Below are positions 45,796-53,868 of a stretch of DNA of 53,868 nucleotides, piece after piece. The translations under genes were made by a program, and so were the position numbers. Under the pieces are notes generated by a model that saw nothing but the letters and a program-made list of their open reading frames with translations, was not told where the DNA came from and searched no databases. The stretch is from positions 1-53,868 of the forward strand of contig CANKAJ010000014.1 of assembly GCA_947479645.1 (NCBI GenBank), in the 5' to 3' direction. Every line of letters starts with the position of its first letter. Within the stretch, counting starts at the first letter, position 1. Source of the DNA: Betaproteobacteria bacterium (lineage in GTDB: Bacteria; Pseudomonadota; Gammaproteobacteria; Burkholderiales; SG8-39).

Positions 45796-46041
45796 CTAGG
45801 GCCCCGCAAACGCGATGCAGCCATAGGTACCATCCGGCAGGGGGCCATAATACTGGCCGGGGCCGCAGGTCACTGTGCCACCACCGCCACCACCTGCACC
45901 ACCGCCATTACTGCTGCTATGGCCACTGCCATGACTGCTGCCGTGGCCACTACCATGACCGCTGCCATGATTTTTCTTGCCCTTCCCACCACCGCAACCA
46001 CCACTGACCTGGAAATACTCTTCGGGTTTCAGTTCACGCAT
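45796..46041 (-). CDS. Double-glycine precursor peptide, His/Gly/Ser-rich (candidate glycosylated microcin)
   Basis: An 81-residue peptide from ATG 46041, which has GGAG six bases upstream. The leader MRELKPEEYFQVSGG resembles the colicin V leader and ends in VSGG at residue 15, the cleavage site for a C39 exporter, encoded downstream. The 66-residue core starts with Cys16, continues with a Lys patch, then His25, 29, 33, 37 and 41 at exact four-residue spacing among Gly and Ser, then a Gly run (46-55) and a tail with Cys59, Cys75, three Tyr and several Pro. Ser residues between the His (27, 31, 35, 36, 39, 42-44) are possible sugar sites for the operon's glycosyltransferases. No relative recognised. 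Confidence 0.8.
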   Translation of the reverse strand: MRELKPEEYFQVSGGCGGGKGKKNHGSGHGSGHGSSHGSGHSSSNGGGAGGGGGGTVTCGPGQYYGPLPDGTYGCIAFAGP

Positions 46042-46109
46042 GATTGTCTCCAACTCAAAAATTTGGCGTTATGTTCCACCAGCAACCTAACTTACCAGCA
46101 AATAATACG

Positions 46110-46126
46110 CCGGGCTAAAGCCGGGG
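46110..46126. other. Short inverted repeat upstream of the peptide gene
   Basis: CCGGGCTAAAGCCGGGG is an almost perfect inverted repeat about 70 bp before the peptide start codon. In the transcript it would form a small GC hairpin in the 5' leader. Confidence 0.35.
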
Positions 46127-46163
46127 TGGCAGGCATAATGTCACATAATTTTGCTGTTGGGAA

Positions 46164-46195
46164 ATACATGCCATTGTCATGTCGATCGCATGTAT
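46164..46195. promoter_or_regulatory. Inverted repeat, candidate operator of the peptide operon
   Basis: ATACATGC (46164-46171) and GCATGTAT (46188-46195) are perfect eight-base inverted arms 16 bp apart, in AT-rich DNA 123-154 bp before the peptide start. The layout suits a dimeric regulator whose arms sit about 2.3 helical turns apart. A hairpin in a long leader is the alternative. Confidence 0.4.
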
Positions 46196-46440
46196 AACCT
46201 ATTGTTAATAAATACTTTTCCAGCTCTATAACCCATTCGTAAATCGCTTTAAACTCCGCAAAAATGTGCCCCCCCCGAAAAAGACCACTTCCCGACAGCC
46301 CTGTTGAGTCGTCGTCAATCCGGCGAGTCGTATTTCTCGATCTTTCTCGCTCCTTTTTGCGTCAACGCGCGAACCGCAAACACCCTGGTGTCAGCGCGTG
46401 TCAATTCGCGGCATTTGGTTCACACTCCCCTTCCAACAAC

Positions 46441-46649
46441 TACGACGCCATGGTGCCGCAGGTCATCGGTCCGCTGAAATTGCGCGGCCGCGCGCGCACC
46501 GCGCTCGAGCACGCCATCTCAGGCCTCACCTGCACGACCGCCGTGCACATTTGCTACGGCTACGGCATTCAGGCCAACCTCGACTGGAAGAAGACGCTGG
46601 GCGACGAATGGCGTCAGTACGAAGCGATTTTCCCCGCGATCGCGAAAAG
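46441..46649 (+). pseudogene. Fragment of a MetE-like methyltransferase
   Basis: About 70 codons in one frame read as an internal piece of the cobalamin-independent methionine synthase (MetE C-terminal, UROD/MetE-like) family: ALEHAISGLTCTTAVHICYG, then YGIQANLDWKKTLGDEWRQY and EAIFPAIAKS. The CTTAVHICYGYG block carries zinc-site residues of the family. Neither the start nor the end of the gene is present; upstream sequence in the same frame looks like random coding and the frame then runs into a hairpin. A decayed remnant rather than a gene. Confidence 0.7.
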
Positions 46650-46677
46650 CAAACGGCATCCCGGTGCAACGGGATGC
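46643..46677 (-). terminator. Intrinsic terminator of the amidohydrolase gene
   Basis: On the minus strand GCATCCCG, TTGCAC, CGGGATGC gives an eight-pair perfect stem, followed by CGTTTGCTTTT, 17 bp past the amidohydrolase stop. Confidence 0.65.
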
Positions 46678-46693
46678 GCGCTCTGCAGGAGGG

Positions 46694-47542
46694 TCAGCCC
46701 TTCTTCGGCGTCCACCCATAGGTCTTGGCGCAAGCACCACCCATCAGCATCGCCCGCTCACTCTCGCTCAACCGGTCAGTCACCCGGAACGGCTCGACAG
46801 CCTGCTCGTAGTTGACCACCGCGGCGGCGCGGGTCCAGTCGGTACCCCACAGGCAGCGCTCGAAGCCCCAGGCATCGAACACGCGGGCGAGCGGCTCCCA
46901 GATGTCCGCGAACGGATAGGCCTGGTGCGACATGGTGCAGGCACCGCTGACCTTGATCACCACATTGGGACGCTTGGCCAGTTCCAGTATCTTGGGCAGA
47001 TCGGCCCATACGTCTGCCGGCGCCGGCTTGGTGCGCGGCTGCATCATGCCCAGGTGGTCAAGCACAAAGCGCGTCTGCGGGTGACGGTCGATCACCTGGG
47101 TGCCCACATCGATGTTGCCCCAGCACAGGAAATTCATCGGCATATCGACACTGGCGGCTGCGCGCAGCATGCGATCGATGCCGGGATTGTCCGCGGCAAG
47201 CCCCTGCTCCTTGGGCATCCCCAGGCGCAAGGCCACCGCGCCCGGCACCTTCTTCCACTCGGCAACCTTCTCGGCCACATCGGGCTTGTCAAAATCAACC
47301 CGCGTCACCAGCGCGAAGCGGCCCGGATGGGCGCGCTGCACCCCCATGGCATAGCTGGTGTCGTAGCTGTACAGGTTGAAAGGCGACACGTAAATCGCGC
47401 CGTCCACGCCGACCTTGTCCATGGCCACCACCATCTGGTCGCCGGTGACGCTGGGCATCTCCCAGCCCACCGGGGTATGCGCCCAGGGGCGATCCGGCGT
47501 GTTGGCGGCGTAGCAATGGACTTGGGAATCAATGATCATCAT
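46694..47542 (-). CDS. Amidohydrolase-2 (TIM-barrel metal hydrolase)
   Basis: A 282-residue amidohydrolase-2 family protein with IIDSQVHCYAANTPDRPWAH at the N-terminus, MNFLCWGNIDVG, RFVLDHLGMMQP and CLWGTDWTRA at the C-terminus, which supplies the catalytic-Asp region. The first His of the usual DxHxH pair is Gln here (DSQVH); this appears to be a feature of one branch of the family, not a fresh defect. Such enzymes act as lactonases or decarboxylases on cyclic acids. It stands alone, with its own terminator, next to the peptide operon. Confidence 0.85.
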   Translation of the reverse strand: MMIIDSQVHCYAANTPDRPWAHTPVGWEMPSVTGDQMVVAMDKVGVDGAIYVSPFNLYSYDTSYAMGVQRAHPGRFALVTRVDFDKPDVAEKVAEWKKVPGAVALRLGMPKEQGLAADNPGIDRMLRAAASVDMPMNFLCWGNIDVGTQVIDRHPQTRFVLDHLGMMQPRTKPAPADVWADLPKILELAKRPNVVIKVSGACTMSHQAYPFADIWEPLARVFDAWGFERCLWGTDWTRAAAVVNYEQAVEPFRVTDRLSESERAMLMGGACAKTYGWTPKKG

Positions 47543-47720
47543 GGGTAAAGCTCCTCTGTGTTAATTGGTTTCCCCGCATTGAACCACAGGTCGCGACAAA
47601 GCTCATCATTCGCTCCCCTGCGCAGCGAGGGGGTGAGTAGCGAAGGCACGCTTTCCACAACAAACCGCACCAGGAATTTTGCGAAGCCTTTGATCACAAT
47701 ATTTTTATTGATTACCTCTG

Positions 47721-48632
47721 TTAATTGTTATTTTCATTATTCTGATAACGATCAAACCTCGCCCCGCAGCGATGGCAAAACCCCGCCTCCGCCAGATGCA
47801 CCCGCTCCCCGCACGCGGCACACGGGCGTGACGCCTCGCTCCGCTCTATCCGCCGTGCCGTCCGCCGTCCCATCCGCCGCGCCGTCATCTCCGCCGTGAC
47901 GATCCCCGTCGGCACCGCCAGCGTCCCCCATCCCAACAGCATCATGAAGCTCGCAATCGCCCGCCCCCACCCCGTCTTGGGCACGATGTCCCCAAAACCC
48001 ACCGTCGTCATGGTGGAGATGGCCCAATAGATGGACACCGGAATGTTGGTGAAGCCGTTCTGCGGCCCCTCCACCACGTACATCAGCGTGCCCATCAGCA
48101 CCACGATAATAGAGACGGCGCCGATGAACACCACGATACGCCGCCGGCTCGCCCACAGGGCCGCTCCGAGCGAGCTGTACTCGGTCACATAGGCGGTGAT
48201 CTTGAGGATGCGGAACACCCGCAGCATGCGCAACAGGCGAATGTCGATGAAAGCATGCAGCTCGGGAAAGAAGAGCGCCAGATAGGTCGGCGCCACCGAC
48301 AAGAGGTCGACGATGCCGAAGAAGCTGAGCGCATAGCGCGCCGGCCGCTCCACACAGACAAGGCGCGCGAGGTACTCCAGCGTGAAGAGCAGCGTGAACA
48401 TCCACTCCAGCACATCAAACAGCCGCCCGTGGCGCGCGGCGACAGACTCCACGCTGTCCAGCATCACCACCGCCACGCTCACCAGAATGGCAACCAGCAG
48501 CGCCACGTCGAAGGCCCGCCCGGCGGGCGTGTCCGACTCGAAGATGATGGTGAAGGCCTGGCGGCGCCACCCGAAGGGCGGGATGCCGAAGAGGTGGGCT
48601 TCGGGGGTTTGGGGGCGGTTGTCGGAGGTCAT
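47721..48632 (-). CDS. Voltage-gated K+ channel-like protein with C-terminal zinc ribbon
   Basis: A 303-residue channel subunit. S1-S3 cover about residues 40-115, S4 is RLLRMLRVFRILKITAYVTE with Arg at every third position, S5 is around 160-185, and the pore has TMTTVGFGDIVP, the K+ selectivity filter. S6 follows (SFMMLLGWGTLAVPTGIV). The C-terminus is a short four-Cys zinc-ribbon-like knuckle, CAACGERVHLAEAGFCHRCG, instead of a gating domain. The stop is followed by a tail rich in Asn (QNNENNN). Inner membrane, presumably tetrameric. Confidence 0.9.
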   Translation of the reverse strand: MTSDNRPQTPEAHLFGIPPFGWRRQAFTIIFESDTPAGRAFDVALLVAILVSVAVVMLDSVESVAARHGRLFDVLEWMFTLLFTLEYLARLVCVERPARYALSFFGIVDLLSVAPTYLALFFPELHAFIDIRLLRMLRVFRILKITAYVTEYSSLGAALWASRRRIVVFIGAVSIIVVLMGTLMYVVEGPQNGFTNIPVSIYWAISTMTTVGFGDIVPKTGWGRAIASFMMLLGWGTLAVPTGIVTAEMTARRMGRRTARRIERSEASRPCAACGERVHLAEAGFCHRCGARFDRYQNNENNN

Positions 48633-48662
48633 TGGTCACGCTACCGGGTCATTGGAGGGAAC

Positions 48663-49346
48663 TCAAGCAGCCAACTTCAGCCGCGCCTTTTCGAGGCGCT
48701 CAGTAAAATCGGTCTTCTTGTGGCTGGTCATCAGCAACACTTCCATTGCGCGGGTCATCGCGACGTAGAGCAAACGCCCCTCGTCCTCCGCCTGGAACCT
48801 GTCGCCGGGCATGTATCCGAGCCCGGGAATGGCGACCACCGGAAATTCCAAACCCTTGCTGCTATGCATGGTCACAATCTTGACGCTGTCTGCACTGGGA
48901 TCATAGCGCTTCTTGTCATCCTCACCCATCCATTCCACAGGGACGCCGGCGAGTCGTAAGCGCTTCGCGATTTCCTGGCCTATGAAGCGTGAACGATAGA
49001 CCACCGCGAGATCCCTCCAGGCCCATCCAGCCTGATTGATCGCGGCGAATTCCTTGGCAATGAATTCTGCCTCCGCCTGCAAATTCGGCAATTGGTGCAC
49101 AACCGGCAATGGCCCATGCCGCCCCGCGCTTTGCGGCTGGACCAATGGAACACCATCTTCCTCGGCTTCTTCCGGAACCAGGAACTCGCGAGCAAACTCG
49201 TAGGCAAGGTTCAAGATCTCGGCCGTATTCCGGTAATTAAGGCGAAGGATCGTGGTGCGTCCTTGTGCCTGAACACCAACACTGGAAAAGCTGAATTTCC
49301 TGCGCTTTTGCGCATCGTAAATTGACTGCGCATCGTCATACACCAC
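48663..49346 (-). pseudogene. 5'-truncated UvrD-like helicase
   Basis: About 227 residues of the C-terminal half of a superfamily 1 helicase: DDAQSIYDAQKRR (motif III region), TTILRLNYRNTAEILN (motif IV), VKIVTMHSSKGLEFPVVAIPG (motif V) and GRLLYVAMTRAMEVLLM (motif VI). The N-terminal ATPase part with the Walker A motif is gone. In-frame upstream sequence is a copy of the local interspersed repeat (49346-49427) followed by the shadow of the next gene, so the gene was cut at the repeat and has no normal start. Not expected to be active. Confidence 0.8.
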
Positions 49347-49427
49347 TGCGTGAAGATGCCCGACTGGCGCGCATTTACGGTCAATTGGCGCCGACAAAGC
49401 AGATTCCTCGCGATACTCGGAATGACA
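49346..49427. repeat. Interspersed repeat, copy 1 (at the helicase break)
   Basis: On the minus strand it begins GTCATTCCGAGTATCGCGAG, continues GAATCTGCTTTG, and ends with GCGCGCCAGTCGGGC, then ATCTTCACGCAG, with a variable core. Copies 2 and 3 at 50701-50770 and 51617-51698 share both ends. The CGCCAGTCGGGC end is a short hairpin. Confidence 0.7.
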
Positions 49428-49497
49428 ATCTGAAGTCGCCGAACTTCCGCCCTTCCTCTGCCGTCCCCCAGCGCTTCGCGCAAGGAAAGAGACTGGA

Positions 49498-49854
49498 TCA
49501 GAGCTTGTCGTACTTCGTCGAATTGCCCTGCGCCTTGTCCACCGGATACCGCTCGCGGTTGATGGCCAGCTTGCGGCGCACGGCGGCATCAAGATCAAGA
49601 TTCAGGTCGCGCGCAAGGAAGCTCAGATAGATGGTGATGTCGGCGATTTCATCGGCGACGGCATCTTTGACTTTTCCGTCGGGCGTCTTGATCGCCGCGT
49701 CGACCTGCGCATCAGGCGTCCACTGCACGTGCTCCAGCAACTCGGCGACCTCCAGGCTGAGCGAGATGGCCAGTGATTTGAAGTTGTGGAATTGCTCCCA
49801 GTCGCGTTCGCGGCGGAATTCGAGGAGTTCGGCAAGCGTGGTGGGGGTGAGCAT
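49498..49854 (-). CDS. MazG-like nucleotide pyrophosphohydrolase
   Basis: A 118-residue all-alpha NTP pyrophosphohydrolase. FHNFKSLAISLSLEVAELLE and KDAVADEIADITIYL hold the E-x2-E and E-x2-D metal-binding motifs. It resembles the dCTP pyrophosphatase (RS21-C6/iMazG) branch and presumably removes non-canonical or excess dNTPs in the cytoplasm. Its 3' end abuts the truncated helicase and one repeat copy; upstream lies the HEPN/MNT pair. MazG-like genes are common in defence-type accessory clusters, but this one alone is not evidence of defence. Confidence 0.88.
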   Translation of the reverse strand: MLTPTTLAELLEFRRERDWEQFHNFKSLAISLSLEVAELLEHVQWTPDAQVDAAIKTPDGKVKDAVADEIADITIYLSFLARDLNLDLDAAVRRKLAINRERYPVDKAQGNSTKYDKL

Positions 49855-49899
49855 GGGGTCCGGAATGTGGGTATTGGAACAGCGGAATCTTTGCCGGCG

Positions 49900-50256
49900 C
49901 TACCTGCGCTTTGCAGCATTGAGCTTGTGAAGCGCCTGCAGCAACCCGGGAATATCGTCCCGAATAATGCTCCACAGGGTATCGTTGTCGATGCCAAGGT
50001 AGCCGTGAATCAAGCGGTTGCGAGTGGCGATGATGCGTCGCCAGGGAATCTGTGGGTTGGCCTGGCAGATCTCATCAGGAACGTGCATGGCTGCTTCGCC
50101 GATCAACTCGAGGTTGCGCACCGTGGCGTCGTAATTCAACCCACGGCTGACGAAGCCACCCTGATCCAGCCCATCGGTGTAGGCAACGACCTTGTCGGCG
50201 AAGGCAATCATGTCTTCCAGGTAGAAGCGCCATTCGCGCTTCGCCGGGTCAGACAT
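49900..50256 (-). CDS. hepT: HEPN toxin HepT (DUF86)
   Basis: A 118-residue HEPN-domain RNase toxin. The catalytic motif R79-N-R-L-I-H84-G-Y86 is the full RX4HXY form, in which the Tyr is the residue that MntA-type antitoxins adenylylate. ATG 50256 is preceded by AGGAGG; longer starts run inside mntA. It overlaps the antitoxin gene by eight bases, the normal mntA-hepT arrangement (antitoxin first). Confidence 0.9.
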   Translation of the reverse strand: MSDPAKREWRFYLEDMIAFADKVVAYTDGLDQGGFVSRGLNYDATVRNLELIGEAAMHVPDEICQANPQIPWRRIIATRNRLIHGYLGIDNDTLWSIIRDDIPGLLQALHKLNAAKRR

Positions 50257-50539
50257 GCAGTGCCTCCTTCTCGATAAAGGGCCGCAATTCGGAGCGCAGG
50301 GCCTTTTGTGTGACCAGATCCACACGCCGACCAAGCAGATCCTCCAGATAGAACTGCACGCCAAAATAACGATTCGACGTGGCCGGACCATCGAAATTGA
50401 CCAGTATGTCGATGTCGCTGCCAGCTCCTGCGGAGTCCCGCGCGGTAGATCCGAACACGGCAAGCTCCGTAACGCCAAAGCGCTGCGCCAGGACAGATTT
50501 ATGTTGGGTCAATAACTGCAAGGTCCGGGAACGATTCAT
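50249..50539 (-). CDS. mntA: MNT-type nucleotidyltransferase antitoxin MntA
   Basis: A 96-residue minimal nucleotidyltransferase. FGSTARDSAGAGSDIDILV has the GS-x10-D-x-D core (G30-S31, D42, D44) that binds the nucleotide and metal. In the HepT-MntA system it AMP-modifies the toxin and shuts it off. I chose ATG 50539, which has TTGGAG at a good distance; ATG 50569 is in frame but has no ribosome site. Confidence 0.88.
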   Translation of the reverse strand: MNRSRTLQLLTQHKSVLAQRFGVTELAVFGSTARDSAGAGSDIDILVNFDGPATSNRYFGVQFYLEDLLGRRVDLVTQKALRSELRPFIEKEALHV

Positions 50540-50584
50540 TCGAGTCTCCAATGCCTGCCGGTTGCTCATCGCATCAGTCAGGAT

Positions 50585-50608
50585 TTTGTATCTGACTTTG
50601 TACCTGAC
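50585..50608. repeat. 12-bp tandem repeat upstream of mntA
   Basis: TTTGTATCTGAC and TTTGTACCTGAC lie head to tail, differing at one base, 46-69 bp before the mntA start. Direct repeats in this position could be the autoregulatory site of the toxin-antitoxin pair. Confidence 0.5.
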
Positions 50609-50700
50609 TTCAGCCGCTATTATGGCCAAAGAACGCGAAGGTGGCAGGTTGATCTGCCGGAGTTTGAAGCCACCAACTTCAGGGCAATCAATTGTAAACG

Positions 50701-50770
50701 CCCGACTGGCGGGCATTTACAGGCGATTTCATCTGGAAAAGCAGATTTCCCGCTGGCGCCCGGAATGACG
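50701..50770. repeat. Interspersed repeat, copy 2
   Basis: Minus strand: CGTCATTCCGGGCGCCAGCG, then GGAAATCTGCTTT, a variable core, and GCCCGCCAGTCGGGC at the far end. Same ends as copies 1 and 3, with a different middle. Confidence 0.7.
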
Positions 50771-50857
50771 GGTTTGAAGACGCGGAACTGCTGCTCTGGT
50801 AGCCCGAAGCGGCCCGTCGCTGGGAATGACGTACTCACCGCCGCAGCAATATTCTGC

Positions 50858-51070
50858 CTACAGCAGCTCCCGAAACTGCTCAATCGACAAGCCGGCGTCA
50901 CGCGCAATACCGCCCATGGTGAATGCGTTGACCGGATTGTGACGGGGTATGGTCAGGATGCGCAGACCATTACTCATGACGATGTGTTTTCCCTGACGCA
51001 CAATCCGGAACCCGGCCTTTTCCAATGCCCGCACGGCATCAAGGTGATTGACACCCGGAAACTTTGGCAA
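50858..51070 (-). CDS. hicA: HicA toxin
   Basis: A 70-residue HicA (YcfA) mRNA interferase. It has the dsRNA-binding-like fold, and the catalytic-His segment GFRIVRQGKHIVMSNG is followed by TIPRHNPVNAFTMGGIARDAG. The start is a TTG at 51070, two bases after the hicB stop, giving weak, coupled translation. Here the antitoxin gene comes first, opposite to the E. coli hicAB order. Confidence 0.9.
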   Translation of the reverse strand: MPKFPGVNHLDAVRALEKAGFRIVRQGKHIVMSNGLRILTIPRHNPVNAFTMGGIARDAGLSIEQFRELL

Positions 51071-51072
51071 GG

Positions 51073-51270
51073 CTAGACGGTAACTTCAATTTCGCGAAAT
51101 TCCTCGCCCTGGAGTTGCTCCTCGACGACAGACAGATACTCGCGAATAGCGTCGCGGATGTTATCGAGGGCTTCCTGTTCGGTGGCCCCCTGAGACCAGC
51201 AGCCTGCGAGTCCTGGAACGGAAACGCTGTAGCCCTCTTCCGATTTATGCAGAGCGATCCGGTATTTCAA
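51073..51270 (-). CDS. hicB: HicB-type antitoxin
   Basis: A 65-residue protein that consists of the degraded-RNase H N-terminal domain of HicB: YRIALHKSEEGYSVSVPGLA, GCWSQGATEQEALDNIRDAI. The C-terminal DNA-binding domain of long HicB forms is missing, as in many short HicB proteins, so autoregulation may need another factor, perhaps the AbrB-like protein encoded 40 bp upstream. Confidence 0.88.
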   Translation of the reverse strand: MKYRIALHKSEEGYSVSVPGLAGCWSQGATEQEALDNIRDAIREYLSVVEEQLQGEEFREIEVTV

Positions 51271-51309
51271 GTTGACCTCCGATTCGGGATTATAGACTGA
51301 CCCATTCGG

Positions 51310-51549
51310 TCAAAGATCGCGGAAGGCCCGTTCATCAGTTTCGGAGTTCCACTCACACAATCTGGCAGCGAAAACCTCTGCATCTGCAAGAACGGCCGGA
51401 GTTGCACGGCAAAGGCGTACCCCATCTTTGCTTTTATCGAAGGCCAGCAAATCGCCTATTTTCAGACCAAGGGTCCGGCGGACATTGGCCGGAATGGTGG
51501 CTTGGGGCTTTTTCGAGAGCTTTGAGGATTGGACCATGATTGAGCGCAT
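51310..51549 (-). CDS. AbrB/SpoVT-type DNA-binding protein (orphan antitoxin-like)
   Basis: A 79-residue protein with a swapped-hairpin AbrB domain: SSKLSKKPQATIPANVRRTL and GLKIGDLLAFDKSKDGVRL. Such proteins are usually antitoxins (MazE, VapB, PrlF) placed directly before a toxin gene. Here the next gene downstream is hicB, so it has no toxin of its own. It may be an orphan or may co-regulate hicBA. M5 (51537) is an alternative start. Confidence 0.8.
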   Translation of the reverse strand: MRSIMVQSSKLSKKPQATIPANVRRTLGLKIGDLLAFDKSKDGVRLCRATPAVLADAEVFAARLCEWNSETDERAFRDL

Positions 51550-51616
51550 GTCGTTAGTACGCTTACCCTACTCGGTGCCAAGGAATGCTGCAAGCCTGCG
51601 TTTACGGGACTTGCGG

Positions 51617-51698
51617 CTGCGTGAAGAAGCCCGACTGGCGGGCGCCTGCAAGAGACTACCCATCACAAAGCAGATTCCTCGCTGGCGCTCGGAATGAC
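51617..51698. repeat. Interspersed repeat, copy 3
   Basis: Minus strand: CTGTCATTCCGAGCGCCAGC, GAGGAATCTGCTTTG, a variable core, GCGCCCGCCAGTCGGGC, then TTCTTCACGCAG. Nearly the same outer ends as copy 1. It lies in the gap between the AbrB-like gene and gcvP. Confidence 0.7.
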
Positions 51699-51721
51699 AG
51701 GCCGAGGCCTGACTGCTTGAA

Positions 51722-53868
<2,147 letters not shown>

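Larger units (their letters stand above)
50540..50857 (-). other. 318-bp gap between hicA and mntA
   Basis: No gene is seen. It contains the second copy of the interspersed repeat (50701-50770), a decayed right-end fragment GTCGCTGGGAATGACG near 50812-50829, and the 12-bp tandem repeat (50585-50608) just upstream of mntA. Confidence 0.5.

Noticed and set aside
45850-45985. Repeats in the precursor gene as a CRISPR-like array
   Set aside because: The 12-bp repeats are contiguous and encode an in-frame Gly-Ser-His pattern; there are no spacers and no cas genes.
38229-46041. Lanthipeptide, lasso-peptide or sulfated RaxX-type locus
   Set aside because: No LanM/LanB, no B/C lasso proteins and no sulfotransferase (RaxST) are present; glycosyltransferases are the only modifying enzymes seen.
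46264-46815. 183-codon plus-strand frame as a complete new gene
   Set aside because: Only its middle third is protein-like (MetE-type); the start is random sequence and the end is antisense to the amidohydrolase and its terminator.

Overview
The window looks like chromosome of a GC-rich betaproteobacterium, probably Burkholderiales or a close relative. Three things suggest this: the order gatB-gatA-gatC facing mreB-mreC-mreD-mrdA-rodA, four Bug/TctC-type periplasmic binding proteins with no membrane partners, and the dacC-dat-ybeD-lipB-lipA run. The assignment rests on gene order and protein style, not on rRNA; no tRNA or rRNA gene was seen.

Layout. 0-5 kb: a small membrane protein, pyrE, a DUF4124 protein, and gatCAB on the minus strand. 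5-13.8 kb: the rod-shape operon (mreBCD, mrdA, rodA) running into two tandem rlpA genes and a metallo-beta-lactamase-fold lipoprotein. 13.8-18.3 kb (minus): a four-gene 2-oxoacid:ferredoxin oxidoreductase operon whose last gene fuses a GltD-like flavoprotein to a 2x[4Fe-4S] ferredoxin, with an FNR-like box upstream. 18.5-25 kb (plus): two paralogous GT-B glycosyltransferases, a secreted protein with a TbpB-like C-terminus, a Slam-like outer-membrane translocon and a GT2 glycosyltransferase. 25-28 kb (minus): three tandem Bug proteins. 28.2-32.4 kb (plus): dacC, dat, ybeD, lipB, lipA. 32.5-38.2 kb: a fatty acid desaturase, a small membrane protein, a fourth Bug protein, an Fe-ADH-like protein and a class III CoA-transferase. 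38.2-46.05 kb (minus): a colicin-V/Rax-type export operon (double-glycine precursor peptide, TolC, RaxA/CvaA-like adaptor, C39-peptidase ABC exporter) ending in two GT-B glycosyltransferases. 46-53.9 kb: accessory DNA with a MetE-like remnant, an amidohydrolase, a Kv-type channel, a decapitated UvrD-like helicase, a MazG-like pyrophosphohydrolase, HEPN/MNT and HicBA toxin-antitoxin pairs, an orphan AbrB-type protein, an interspersed repeat family, and the C-terminal three quarters of gcvP running off the end.

The best candidate for an undescribed system is the 38.2-46.05 kb operon. An 81-residue precursor has a colicin-V-like leader ending in VSGG. Its core begins with Cys, carries five His residues exactly four apart in a Gly/Ser matrix, and ends in a two-Cys Gly/Pro/Tyr tail. 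It is encoded with a complete C39 exporter set and a pair of UGT-like glycosyltransferases, one of which has lost its donor-binding motif. I infer a glycosylated class-II-microcin-like or RaxX-like secreted peptide. The 18.5-25 kb island has a related glycosyltransferase pair next to a type XI (Slam) secretion pair, so the same genome may pair glycosylation with two different protein-export routes.
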